NCBI GenBank assembly: GCA_050733935.1
Contig: JBOHUC010000026.1
Location: forward strand, 1 to 9,578
From: JBOHUC01 sp050733935
GTDB taxonomy: Bacteria > Eisenbacteria > RBG-16-71-46 > DASYSL01
Reading direction: 5' to 3'
DNA: 9,578 nt
The notes below the pieces were generated by a model that searched no databases, was not told the origin of the DNA, and saw nothing but the letters and a program-made list of their open reading frames with translations. Of the stretch, positions 1 through 6,996 are shown in pieces. A program made the position numbers and the translations under genes. The first letter of the stretch is position 1, and each line of letters opens with the position of its first letter.

Positions 1-983
1 TGCGCGCGCGCGAGCTGCGGCGCGCGCTCGAGGGCGAGCCCGAGCAGGCGCTCCGCCCCGTCCAGATCCCCCGCCCGAAAGCGCGCGGCGGCCCGGAAGT
101 AGAGGAGATCCGCGTCGTTCCTCGCGACCTCGAGGGCCGCTTCGAACGCCTTGTCCGCCTCGGCCGGGCGCCCCAGGTGAAGCAGCGTGAGCCCGAGCCG
201 CGTGCGCGCTTCCAGATACCGCGGGTTGATCTCGAGCGCGGCCTCGAAATGAAGCTGGGCGTCCGCGTGGCGGCCGGTCTCGGCGAGGAGGGTCGCGAGC
301 CGGCAGCGCACGTCGGCGAAGCGCGGCTCGGCCTGAACCGCCCTCTCGAGCGCGCACACCGCGGCCGCGCGATCGCCCTGCTGCGCCTTCTCGACCGCGA
401 TCGCGACCTGCCGTGCGGCCTCGTTGCGTTTGGTCGCGCGCTTCCTGAGCGCCTGCCACTCGAGCGGCCCGAGCGGCACCCGGGCATCGAGCGACAGGCC
501 GGGAGGAAGCTCGAAGCCGAGCGCGACCGCCCGCTCGAGCTCCTCCCGGGCCCGGAGTGAATCGCCGAGCTGCGACAGCACGACCGCGAACAGGAGCCGC
601 GCTTCGAGATAGTCCGGATGAATCGCGAGCGCGCGCTCGAGCGCGCCGCACGCCTCCCCGGCCCGGCCGGACCGCTCGCACAGAACGGCCACGTAGTAAT
701 GCAGGTCCGGGTAGTTCGGATTCCTCTCGAGCGCCTTCCGGAAATCCTCCTCGGCGCGCGCGTCATCCCCCTTCTGGAACCGGGCCAGTCCCAGGTTCGC
801 GCGCGCCTCCGCCGCGTAGAACGTGCCCAGACTCCATTCCGGATCCGCGGCGTCGCCCATCGAGGACAGGGCCTCTTCGAACGCCGCCACGGCCTCCGCA
901 TATTCGCCGCGGTTGTAGTGCACGATGCCGCGGTGGTAGTGCCGGTTCCGCCCGAGACGTGTGAGCCCCGACCAGAACGCCAT
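1..983 (-). CDS. TPR-repeat protein downstream of ftsZ (3' end cut by window)
   Basis: This gene encodes a tetratricopeptide-repeat protein of unknown function. The frame is open from ATG at 983 to the window edge (327 codons seen, no stop reached). About eight TPR-like helix pairs can be read: residues ~15-47, 57-90, 91-124, 125-158, 186-220, 221-254, 255-288 and 289-322. Typical repeat residues are visible, such as NRGEYAEAVAAFEEAL (24-39) and ALERALAIHP (114-123). A non-repeat insert (~159-185) separates the first four repeats from the last four. No signal peptide or membrane segment is seen, so the visible part is probably cytoplasmic. The first 12 residues (MAFWSGLTRLGR) are mildly amphipathic. 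TPRs are protein-binding scaffolds, and the partner cannot be named from sequence. The gene starts 32 bases after ftsZ, behind a strong Shine-Dalgarno, so it is probably cotranscribed with the division genes. The start is supported by that site and by the lack of repeat-like sequence upstream. Existence of the gene is well supported; any division role is inference. Confidence 0.9.
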   Translation of the reverse strand, partial: MAFWSGLTRLGRNRHYHRGIVHYNRGEYAEAVAAFEEALSSMGDAADPEWSLGTFYAAEARANLGLARFQKGDDARAEEDFRKALERNPNYPDLHYYVAVLCERSGRAGEACGALERALAIHPDYLEARLLFAVVLSQLGDSLRAREELERAVALGFELPPGLSLDARVPLGPLEWQALRKRATKRNEAARQVAIAVEKAQQGDRAAAVCALERAVQAEPRFADVRCRLATLLAETGRHADAQLHFEAALEINPRYLEARTRLGLTLLHLGRPAEADKAFEAALEVARNDADLLYFRAAARFRAGDLDGAERLLGLALERAPQLARA

Positions 984-987
984 GGGA

Positions 988-998
988 CCTCCCTCCCT
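988..998 (-). promoter_or_regulatory. Shine-Dalgarno of the TPR gene
   Basis: On the minus strand AGGGAGGGAGG lies just before ATG 983. It offers two overlapping binding registers: AGGGAGG with an 8-base spacer, or AGGAGG-like GGAGG with a 4-base spacer. It fixes the start of the TPR gene and sits in the 32-base gap after the ftsZ stop. No terminator-like hairpin with a T run separates the two genes. Confidence 0.75.
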
Positions 999-1015
999 GC
1001 GGGGGCGGGGTGGGC

Positions 1016-2281
1016 CTAACCGCGCTGCTTGCGCAGGAACGCGGGGACGTCGAACTGTTCGCGATCGTTTCCGAAACGGGACGGCCGCCGCACGGTCGTC
1101 TCGTCGCGCCGCCACACGGCCGGACGCTTGAGATCCTCGTCCGACGCCGCGCCTTCCTCGTCCGGTGCCGCGACCGCCGCTCCGACCGACGTGCCGAGCG
1201 TGAGCGTGCCGGCTCCACTCGTGAGTCCGCTTCCGAGTCCGACCCCGACCGGGCTGCTCGAGCGGAGGCCGGCCCGGGACGTGGTCGTACCGCGCTCGCC
1301 GAGCACCGCCTTCCGCCTTTCCTCGGCGGCGCCGAAGCCGGTCGCGATCACGGTGATCACGATCTCGCCGTCGAGCGCGGGATCGATGACCGCACCGAAG
1401 ATCACGTTCGCCTCGTCGCCGGCCGCGTCCATCACGACGGTCGACGCTTCGTTCACTTCGTGGAGCGTGAGATCGCGCCCGCCCGTGATGTTGAGCAGCA
1501 CGCCCTGCGCGCCCGCCACCGAGATGTCCTCGAGGAGCGGCGAGGAAACGGCCTGGTGCGCGGCCTGCGCGGCCCGATCGGGACCGGAGGCGCGGCCCGT
1601 CCCCATGAGCGCGTTCCCCTGCGAGGCCATGATCGACTTCACGTCCGCGAAGTCGAGGTTGACGAGCCCCGGCACCGTGACGAGATCCGAGATGCCCTTC
1701 GTGGCCTTGAGCAGCACTTCGTCCGCGACCGCAAACGCCTCGGTGAGCGGCGTGTCCTTGCCGACCACGTGGAGGAGCCGCTGGTTCGGGATCACGATCA
1801 GCGTGTCGACTTCGGAGCGGAGCTCGTTCAGACCGTCCTCCGCCTGGCGTCCGCGCCGCCGGCCCTCGAACTCGAACGGACGCGACACGACCGCGACCGT
1901 GAGCGCGCCGAGCTGACGGGCGACCTTCGCGACCACAGGGGCTGCGCCCGTGCCGGTCCCGCCGCCCATGCCGGCCGTGATGAACACCATGTCCGAGCCA
2001 TCGAGCAGATCGGCGATCGCCTGCTCGTCCTCCTCGGCCGCGCGGCGTCCGACCATCGGATCGCCACCCGAGCCCAGGCCCTTCGTGAGATTCGGTCCGA
2101 TCTGAAGCTTGCGCTGGGCCATGGAGCCCGTGAGCGCCTGGATGTCCGTGTTTGCGATCAGGAATTCCACGCCGCGCAGACCGGATGCGATCATCCGGTT
2201 CACCGCGTTTCCGCCGGCTCCGCCCACTCCGATGACCTTGATGGTGGCGGCAGGCTGAAGATCGACTTCGAGCTCGAACAT
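1016..2281 (-). CDS. ftsZ: Cell division protein FtsZ
   Basis: FtsZ is the tubulin-like GTPase that polymerises into the cytokinetic ring at midcell. The protein has 421 residues, a usual length. The N-terminal GTPase domain shows IKVIGVGGAGGNAVNRM (14-30), NTD (44-46) and the tubulin signature GGGTGTG (106-112). The T7 synergy loop NLDFAD (208-213) carries both acidic residues needed to hydrolyse GTP in the neighbouring subunit. The C-terminal domain includes SSPLLEDISVAGAQGVLLNI (246-265) and ends near VIATGF (311-316). A linker of about 90 residues (~320-408) follows, rich in Gly, Ser, Ala and Thr in its middle. The protein ends in the conserved tail DVPAFLRKQR (411-420), which binds FtsA and other partners. 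The ATG at 2281 has AGGGAGG seven bases upstream, and the stop is TAG. All key residues are present. The gene lies 90 bases after ftsA, the widest gap in the cluster, and is followed by the TPR gene. Confidence 0.99.
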   Translation of the reverse strand: MFELEVDLQPAATIKVIGVGGAGGNAVNRMIASGLRGVEFLIANTDIQALTGSMAQRKLQIGPNLTKGLGSGGDPMVGRRAAEEDEQAIADLLDGSDMVFITAGMGGGTGTGAAPVVAKVARQLGALTVAVVSRPFEFEGRRRGRQAEDGLNELRSEVDTLIVIPNQRLLHVVGKDTPLTEAFAVADEVLLKATKGISDLVTVPGLVNLDFADVKSIMASQGNALMGTGRASGPDRAAQAAHQAVSSPLLEDISVAGAQGVLLNITGGRDLTLHEVNEASTVVMDAAGDEANVIFGAVIDPALDGEIVITVIATGFGAAEERRKAVLGERGTTTSRAGLRSSSPVGVGLGSGLTSGAGTLTLGTSVGAAVAAPDEEGAASDEDLKRPAVWRRDETTVRRPSRFGNDREQFDVPAFLRKQRG

Positions 2282-2288
2282 TGTGCTT

Positions 2289-2295
2289 CCTCCCT
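2289..2295 (-). promoter_or_regulatory. Shine-Dalgarno of ftsZ
   Basis: AGGGAGG on the minus strand lies seven bases before the ftsZ ATG. It is a near-perfect match to the anti-Shine-Dalgarno and supports the start at 2281. Its first A is also the last base of a small inverted repeat (2295-2309), so pairing there could touch the edge of the ribosome site. Confidence 0.8.
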
Positions 2296-2309
2296 GGGCT
2301 CTCGGCCCA
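2295..2309 (-). other. Small inverted repeat abutting the ftsZ ribosome site
   Basis: On the minus strand TGGGC-CGAGA-GCCCA forms a perfect 5-bp stem with a 5-base loop and ends at the first base of the ftsZ Shine-Dalgarno. No T run follows, so it is not a standard terminator. It may be an mRNA hairpin affecting ftsZ translation or simply chance in GC-rich DNA. The stem is visible in the sequence; any function is inference. Confidence 0.35.
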
Positions 2310-2330
2310 CGCGTAGGATCCTTCCGCGCA

Positions 2331-2345
2331 ACCGCCGGAGGCGGT
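2331..2345 (-). other. Inverted repeat in the ftsA-ftsZ gap
   Basis: On the minus strand ACCGCC-TCC-GGCGGT is a perfect 6-bp stem with a 3-base loop, starting 26 bases after the ftsA stop. The bases after it (TGCGCGGAAGG) include no T run, so an intrinsic terminator is unlikely. It could be an mRNA processing or stability element, or chance in GC-rich sequence. It lies in the only gap of the cluster long enough to hold a control element. Confidence 0.35.
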
Positions 2346-2371
2346 CCGCTCGACTCCTGCAGCGACGTTCC

Positions 2372-3604
2372 CTAGAACAGCTCCGCAAAGAAACGCTTCA
2401 ATCCCTCGGGCACCGGCAGGCCGGTGCGCGCGGGCGTGTGAAGCGTCTCCCCGCCCTCGTGGTGCACCGCGTGCAGAATGAGTCCGACGCCCGTCGAATG
2501 ACGCGGATCCCGCACGTTCTCCATGAGCCCCGACAGGCCCGAAGGCACGCCGCGACGCACGGGCATCTCGAAGATCTGCTCGGCCAGCTCGACCACTCCC
2601 GGCATGAGCGAGCTACCCCCCGTGACCACCACGCCGGCCCCGAGCAGGTCGGCGAAGTGATTCTTTTTCACTTCCTTGTTCGCCAGCGTGAAGATCTCCT
2701 CGAGCCGCGGCTCGATCATCGAGGCGAGCGTGTGGCGCGTGATGTCCTTGTCCGCACGCCCGCCCACGCCCGGAACGACGAGCTGCTCGTGCCGCCCCAC
2801 CATCGACGCGAGCGCGATGCCGTGCTCGATCTTGATCCGCTCGGCCTGGTCGATCGGCGTCCTGAGCCCGATCGCGATGTCGTTCGTCACCGAAGCGCCT
2901 CCGAGCGGCACGATCGCCGTGTGGCGGATCGAGCCCTCGAAGAACACGGCGACGTCCGTCGTGCCGCCGCCGATGTCGAGCAGCACGACGCCCAGGTCGC
3001 GCTCGTCCGGGCCGAGCACGGCGTGCGAACTCGCGAGCGGCTCGAGCACGAGGTCGTGCACCCTGAGGCCCGCGCGCGCGATCGACTTGCAGATGTTCTT
3101 CGCCGAGGTCACGGCCCCGGTGATGATGTGCACCTCGGCCTCGAGGCGCACGCCGGACATGCCGATCGGGTCCTTGATCCCGTCCTGGTCGTCGACGATG
3201 AACTCCTGCGGAATGACGTGGATGATCTCGCGGTCCATCGGGATCGCGACCGCCTTCGCCGCGTCCACGACCCGGTCGACGTCGGCCTGCGAGATCTCGT
3301 TGTCCTTGCGCGAGACCGCGATCACGCCGCGCGAGTTGATCGACCGGATGTGATCGCCGGCGATGCCGGCGTAGACGCCCTTGACCTGAACGCCGGCCAT
3401 GCGCTCGGCCTCCTCGACCGCGCGCGCGATCGAGGCGACCGTCTTTTCGAGATTGACCACCACGCCGCGCCTCAGCCCCTCGGAGGGGCTCACGCCGACG
3501 CCGACGATCTTCACCTCGGCGCTCTGGGGATCGACCTCCGCGATGATGGCCGAGATCTTCGTGGTACCGATATCCAGACCGACGTACGTGCGGGTTTGCG
3601 ACAT
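2372..3604 (-). CDS. ftsA: Cell division protein FtsA
   Basis: FtsA is the actin-like ATPase that tethers FtsZ filaments to the inner membrane and helps recruit later divisome proteins. The protein has 410 residues, a normal length. Actin-fold motifs appear in order: phosphate-1 GLDIGTTKI (9-17), the FtsA-specific 1C/SHS2 region (~84-162), phosphate-2 LLDIGGGTTDVAV (208-220), and the adenosine motif GAGVVVTGGSSLMPGV (322-337). The last residues, GLKRFFAELF (401-410), form a short amphipathic helix of the kind that inserts into the membrane. I chose ATG 3604 over the in-frame GTG at 3628. The ATG has AAGGAGG at a fitting distance, MSQTRTYVGLDIG is a typical FtsA beginning, and the GTG lies upstream of that ribosome site and inside ftsQ. 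The gene begins 4 bases after the ftsQ stop, so translation is probably coupled. The order ftsQ-ftsA-ftsZ is the classical one. Confidence 0.98.
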   Translation of the reverse strand: MSQTRTYVGLDIGTTKISAIIAEVDPQSAEVKIVGVGVSPSEGLRRGVVVNLEKTVASIARAVEEAERMAGVQVKGVYAGIAGDHIRSINSRGVIAVSRKDNEISQADVDRVVDAAKAVAIPMDREIIHVIPQEFIVDDQDGIKDPIGMSGVRLEAEVHIITGAVTSAKNICKSIARAGLRVHDLVLEPLASSHAVLGPDERDLGVVLLDIGGGTTDVAVFFEGSIRHTAIVPLGGASVTNDIAIGLRTPIDQAERIKIEHGIALASMVGRHEQLVVPGVGGRADKDITRHTLASMIEPRLEEIFTLANKEVKKNHFADLLGAGVVVTGGSSLMPGVVELAEQIFEMPVRRGVPSGLSGLMENVRDPRHSTGVGLILHAVHHEGGETLHTPARTGLPVPEGLKRFFAELF

Positions 3605-3608
3605 CGAC

Positions 3609-4463
3609 TCACCCCCTCCTTGTTTCACGGGGTCGGGTTGCGAGGCTGTCCGCTGCGAGTGCCGCGGCGGGAACGGGACGAACGGCGACGACTTCCTCTC
3701 CGGTCAGATCGATGCGCGCGGCCGAGAGCCCGCGCATCTCGAGGTCCGCGAGCACGACCCGGACCGAGGACAGGATCCGCTCCTCGGGCGGGTTCCGCGG
3801 CAGAACGATGTCGATGCCCTCGGGCGCGAGCGTGACGACCGTGCGCTCGGGGCTCGCGACGTCCACCTGCGAGACGGGCCGCGGCAGTCCGATCGAAGGC
3901 CGTGACAGGGCGGCGAGGTGCGCGAGCGCGCGCGCGAAGTCGGGATCCTCGATCCGCTTTCCCGCGCGCGCGTCCTTGACCGTCACGCCCGAGACGACCG
4001 GAACGTCCGGCAGAACGCCCGAGGCCACGGGCGGCAGGATCACGCCGCGCGCATCGGCTTCGAGGAGCCGCCCGGCGCGCACGATCGCGGCCGGTCGCCG
4101 CTCGGTCACGGCGACCACGATGCGTCGCGGGAGTGCTCTGTGCACGCGCGCGCGCTCGATCCGCGCCTGCTTCGCGAGCCGCTTCTCGGCTTTCCTGAGA
4201 TCCGCGGCCAGGAAGTCCTGCCGCTTCTCGAGACCCGCGGCCTTCCGCACCTCGGATTCCGTGAGGTACGTGCAGCCCGTGACCTCGACCTGGCGGACCG
4301 TGAAGAGCGCCCGGTAGACCGGACTCCGCGCGATGCCCTCGCGGCCGGCCCACACACAGGCCGTGAGCGCGAGGACACCGAGCACGATCCAGCCCGGCTT
4401 CACGCGCCGCCGGCGCGCGCGCGGCGGCGCCCAGAGTGCTCTTCCCTGGTAGGCCGCGCTCAT
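3609..4463 (-). CDS. ftsQ: Cell division protein FtsQ (DivIB family)
   Basis: FtsQ is a bitopic inner-membrane protein that links cytoplasmic and periplasmic divisome parts, classically by binding FtsB and FtsL. The protein has 284 residues, within the family range. A basic cytoplasmic head (ARRRRVKPG, 16-24) precedes one membrane helix (~24-40, rich in V, L and A). A POTRA domain follows (~54-123), with VRQVEVTGCTYLTESEV (56-72) and the ending ALPRRIVVAVTERRPAAIV (110-128). The FtsQ beta domain shows LLEADARGVILP (133-144) and ARIDLTGEEVVAV (249-261). The ATG at 4463 overlaps the murC stop as ATGA. GAGG lies seven bases upstream, a weaker ribosome site than at its neighbours, so expression may depend on coupling to murC. 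The stop is TGA at 3611-3609, and the last codons of the gene contain the ftsA Shine-Dalgarno. The sequence is divergent, as is usual for this family; domain order and location make the call secure. Confidence 0.95.
   Translation of the reverse strand: MSAAYQGRALWAPPRARRRRVKPGWIVLGVLALTACVWAGREGIARSPVYRALFTVRQVEVTGCTYLTESEVRKAAGLEKRQDFLAADLRKAEKRLAKQARIERARVHRALPRRIVVAVTERRPAAIVRAGRLLEADARGVILPPVASGVLPDVPVVSGVTVKDARAGKRIEDPDFARALAHLAALSRPSIGLPRPVSQVDVASPERTVVTLAPEGIDIVLPRNPPEERILSSVRVVLADLEMRGLSAARIDLTGEEVVAVRPVPAAALAADSLATRPRETRRG
3615..3621 (-). promoter_or_regulatory. Shine-Dalgarno of ftsA inside the end of ftsQ
   Basis: AAGGAGG on the minus strand overlaps the last sense codons of ftsQ, ten bases before ATG 3604. 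The G run that follows allows closer registers. It decides the ftsA start in favour of 3604 and suggests coupling of ftsQ and ftsA translation. Confidence 0.75.
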
Positions 4464-5848
4464 CGCCGCACCTCGCGGGGCGCGTTCGCGAGGGCCGAGA
4501 CGATCCGGTCGCCGAGCTTCGTGATGTCGCCGGCGCCGAGCGTGAGAACGAGATCATGGGGGCGTACCAACTCCCTGAGCAGAGCCTCCGCGCGGGACAG
4601 GTCCCCCGCGTACACGACGTTCCTGTGCCCGTGGCTCCGGGCCGCCCCCACGATGAGTTCCGCGGACACGCCTTCGATCGGCGTCTCGCCCGCGGGATAG
4701 ATGTCCGTCACCAGCACGTGATCCGCGGCGTCGAACGCGGCGCCGAAATCGGCCGCCAGCGCGCGCGTGCGCGAGTACCGGTGCGGCTGGAACACGACCA
4801 CGATGCGCGGCCGCCCGAGCTGGCGCGCGGCCGAGAGCGTGGCGATGATCTCGGTCGGGTGATGCGCGTAGTCGTCCACCACGAGGACGTCCGCCGCCTC
4901 CCCCTTCGACTCGAAGCGCCGGCCCACGCCCTCGAAACGCGAGAGCGAGAGCGCAACGTGCGCGAACGGGATTTCGAGCTCGATGCCGACCGTGACCGCG
5001 GCGAGCGCGTTGAGCACGTTGTGGCGGCCCACGACCGGCACTTCGATCTCGCCCAGCACGCGCTCGCTCGCCTCGACCGTGAAGCGTGAGCCGTGCGGCA
5101 TGAGCTCGAGGTTCTTCGCGCGGACCCCGCCGCGCTCGATCCCGTAGGTCGCGACCCGGCGCGAGATGCGGGGCATGAGCACGGCGAGCGCAGGATCGTC
5201 GGCGCACAGGACGACCAGGCCGTAGAACGGAATCCTCTCCGCGAACTCGAGGAACGCCGACTCGAGGCCGGCGATCGTTCCGTAGTGGTCGAGGTGCTCG
5301 CGATCCAGGTTCGTGATCACGCCGATTGCGGGCGAGAGGCGCACGAACGAGCCGTCGGACTCGTCCGCCTCCGCGACCAGGAACTGGCCGTGGCCGAGGC
5401 GCGCGTTCGTGCCGAGCGCATGCACGCGGCCGCCGACCACGATCGTGGGATCGAGCCCGCCCTCGAGCAGCACCGCCCCGACCATCGAGGTCGTGGTCGT
5501 CTTTCCGTGCGCGCCCGCGACCGCGACCCCGTACTTCATGCGCATGAGCTCGGCCAGCATCTCGGCGCGCGGAATGACCGGCAGGCCGCGCGCGATCGCG
5601 GCCCTGAGCTCCGGGTTGTCCGCGCGCACGGCCGACGAGTAGACGACGATGTTCGCGCCCTCGACGTTCCGCTCGTGGTGGCCGGCGAACACGCGTCCGC
5701 CCGCCTCGACGAGACGGTCCGTGACTTCGCCGGTCTTCAGGTCCGAGCCCGAGACCGTGTAACCCATCGTGAGCAACACCTCGGCGAGCCCCGACATCCC
5801 GGAGCCGCCGATCCCGATGAAGTGGATGCGCCGCGCCCGGCCGTACAT
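4460..5848 (-). CDS. murC: UDP-N-acetylmuramate--L-alanine ligase MurC
   Basis: MurC is the cytoplasmic Mur ligase that uses ATP to join L-alanine to UDP-MurNAc, the first step of stem-peptide assembly. The protein has 462 residues, a standard length with no fused MurB or Ddl domain. Visible motifs are the N-terminal nucleotide-sugar loop GIGGSGMSG (12-20), the ATP P-loop GAHGKTTTT (112-120), EADESDGSF (160-168), NLDREHLDHYG (180-190), HNVLNALAA (276-284), VVDDYAHHPTEI (323-334), FQPHRYSRT (353-361) and LGAGDI (437-442). The start ATG shares one base with the murG stop (TGATG) and has GGGGAGG seven bases upstream. A longer in-frame open stretch upstream has no Mur-like sequence and was not used. 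The stop overlaps ftsQ as ATGA. The motifs separate MurC from MurD, MurE and MurF clearly. Confidence 0.98.
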   Translation of the reverse strand: MYGRARRIHFIGIGGSGMSGLAEVLLTMGYTVSGSDLKTGEVTDRLVEAGGRVFAGHHERNVEGANIVVYSSAVRADNPELRAAIARGLPVIPRAEMLAELMRMKYGVAVAGAHGKTTTTSMVGAVLLEGGLDPTIVVGGRVHALGTNARLGHGQFLVAEADESDGSFVRLSPAIGVITNLDREHLDHYGTIAGLESAFLEFAERIPFYGLVVLCADDPALAVLMPRISRRVATYGIERGGVRAKNLELMPHGSRFTVEASERVLGEIEVPVVGRHNVLNALAAVTVGIELEIPFAHVALSLSRFEGVGRRFESKGEAADVLVVDDYAHHPTEIIATLSAARQLGRPRIVVVFQPHRYSRTRALAADFGAAFDAADHVLVTDIYPAGETPIEGVSAELIVGAARSHGHRNVVYAGDLSRAEALLRELVRPHDLVLTLGAGDITKLGDRIVSALANAPREVRR

Positions 5849-6996
5849 CAGGCTTCCTCCCCGGCGTCCGCGGCCGCGTCGGCGGCGCCCGGCTTGCCCT
5901 TCGGATGGCGCGCCCACTCGAGGAGGCTGCGCGCGATCCGCTGCGCGGCTTCGGGGCGCGCGAAGCGGCGCGCGTTCGACGACATCCGAATGAGCGCTTC
6001 GCGGTCGCGCACGAGCCGCTGGAGCTCGAGCGCGAGCCGCTCGCCCGTGAGCTCGGAGTCCTTGATCATGACGGCCCCGCCGCGCTCGGCCAGGTTCTGT
6101 GCGTTCGTCTCCTGATGGTTGTAGGCGGCGAACGGATACGGCACGAGCACGGCCGGAACTCCGCACGCCGCGATCTCGGCGAGCGTCATCGCACCCGCCC
6201 GGCAGACGACGAGATCGGCCGCCGCGTACGCCTCGTGGATGTGCGTGAGGTACGGCACGACGGTCACCGGCAGGCCCTGTCCCTCGGCCTTCTCCTTCGC
6301 CCAGGTGAAGTCCTCCTTGCCCGTCTGCAGGATGAACTGGGCATTGAGCTGTCCCTTGAGCCGCGCCATCGCCTCGAGGGCCGCCTCATTGATGCGGCGC
6401 GCGCCGCGCGAGCCGCCGAAGATGAACACGGTTGGCGTCCCCTCGTTGAGCCCGAAGCGCGCGAGCGCCTGCCGGCGGTCGCCCGAGAGGATCATCCGGC
6501 GCACGGGATTCCCCGTGAGCTTCAAGTGGTCCTTGCGGGTGAACCAGCCACGCGACTCGCTGAACGCGAGGTGCACTTCGTTCGCGATCCGCGCGAGCCA
6601 GCGGTTCGTGAGCCCGGGCACGGAGTTCTGCTCCTGGAGGACGACGGGCTTTCCGAGGAAGCGCGCCGCCAGGACGACCGGGGCCGAGACGTAGCCGCCC
6701 GTTCCGAGCACGACGTCGGGATTGAAGCGCCGGACGAGACCTAAGGCCGAGAAGAACGCGCCCACGTTCGCGACCAGCGCCCCGGGAACGCGCCACGGCG
6801 CGCGCCGCGGGAGTCCGCGCGCGGCGATCGTCTCGAGCGTGAATCCGGCTTCGGGGACGACGCGACCCTCGAGCCCGCGATCCCCGCCCACGAACAGAAT
6901 CCCGACCTCGGAATCGAGGCGCTTGAGCTCTTCGCCCACCGCGATGCCGGGATAAATGTGGCCGCCCGTGCCGCCGCCCGCGATCAGCACTCTCAT
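5848..6996 (-). CDS. murG: UDP-GlcNAc:lipid I N-acetylglucosaminyltransferase MurG
   Basis: MurG is a GT-B fold glycosyltransferase on the inner face of the cytoplasmic membrane. It moves GlcNAc from UDP-GlcNAc to lipid I, giving lipid II. The protein has 382 residues, slightly longer than the E. coli enzyme because of an Ala/Asp/Glu-rich tail (~369-382). Motifs in order are the glycine loop GGGTGGHIYP (7-16), GTGGYVSAPVVLAA (98-111), QEQNSVPGLTNRWLA (121-135), TGNPVR (161-166), GGSRGA (194-199), the donor-site stretch CRAGAMTLAE (265-274), and PYPFAAYNHQETNAQ (286-300). The QEQN motif has Gln where many enzymes have His. The start ATG overlaps the ftsW stop as ATGA, with AGGAGG six bases upstream. 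The gene ends with TGA sharing one base with the murC ATG. A much longer open frame upstream, lying opposite ftsW codons in another frame, is not part of the gene. Confidence 0.98.
   Translation of the reverse strand: MRVLIAGGGTGGHIYPGIAVGEELKRLDSEVGILFVGGDRGLEGRVVPEAGFTLETIAARGLPRRAPWRVPGALVANVGAFFSALGLVRRFNPDVVLGTGGYVSAPVVLAARFLGKPVVLQEQNSVPGLTNRWLARIANEVHLAFSESRGWFTRKDHLKLTGNPVRRMILSGDRRQALARFGLNEGTPTVFIFGGSRGARRINEAALEAMARLKGQLNAQFILQTGKEDFTWAKEKAEGQGLPVTVVPYLTHIHEAYAAADLVVCRAGAMTLAEIAACGVPAVLVPYPFAAYNHQETNAQNLAERGGAVMIKDSELTGERLALELQRLVRDREALIRMSSNARRFARPEAAQRIARSLLEWARHPKGKPGAADAAADAGEEA
5856..5862 (-). promoter_or_regulatory. Shine-Dalgarno of murC
   Basis: GGGGAGG on the minus strand lies seven bases before the murC ATG, inside the last codons of murG. 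It supports the short murC start at 5848 rather than the longer open frame. Confidence 0.7.

Noticed and set aside
1..740. Recurring CTCGAGCGCG-like words across the left end, looking like a DNA repeat array.
   Set aside because: They fall in frame on the minus strand as codons for the A-L-E-R-A part of TPR helices, so they reflect protein repeats and GC-rich codon choice, not a DNA element.
763..1218. Minus-strand open frame of 151 codons spanning the ftsZ-TPR junction.
   Set aside because: It overlaps the end of ftsZ and the start of the TPR gene in a different frame, and its composition is Arg/Gly/Pro-rich without any motif.
2282..2371. Intrinsic terminator or sigma-70-type promoter in the ftsA-ftsZ gap.
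   Set aside because: Neither inverted repeat is followed by a T run on the minus strand, and no pair of -35 and -10 boxes at a proper spacing could be seen. A promoter of another class cannot be excluded.
3605..3628. GTG start for FtsA at 3628, eight residues upstream.
   Set aside because: It lies before the AAGGAGG site, which would then fall inside the gene. FtsA proteins typically start near the residues after ATG 3604.
1010..3835. A 941-codon open frame on the plus strand, opposite ftsZ, ftsA and part of ftsQ.
   Set aside because: ftsZ and ftsA are in the same frame, and this frame is codon-aligned with them in antisense. It can only be interrupted by sense codons TTA, CTA or TCA, which are rare in such GC-rich genes. 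Its translation is Arg/His/Asp-rich with no domain, while the opposite strand encodes intact conserved proteins.
4554..5207. Several plus- and minus-strand frames of 80-260 codons over murC.
   Set aside because: All are out of frame with, or opposite to, an intact murC, and they show Arg/Ala-rich shadow composition with no ribosome site or motif.
5849..6166. Upstream extension of murC by about 100 codons.
   Set aside because: It overlaps the end of murG in another frame, and the Mur ligase N-terminal domain starts at the ATG at 5848 behind GGGGAGG.
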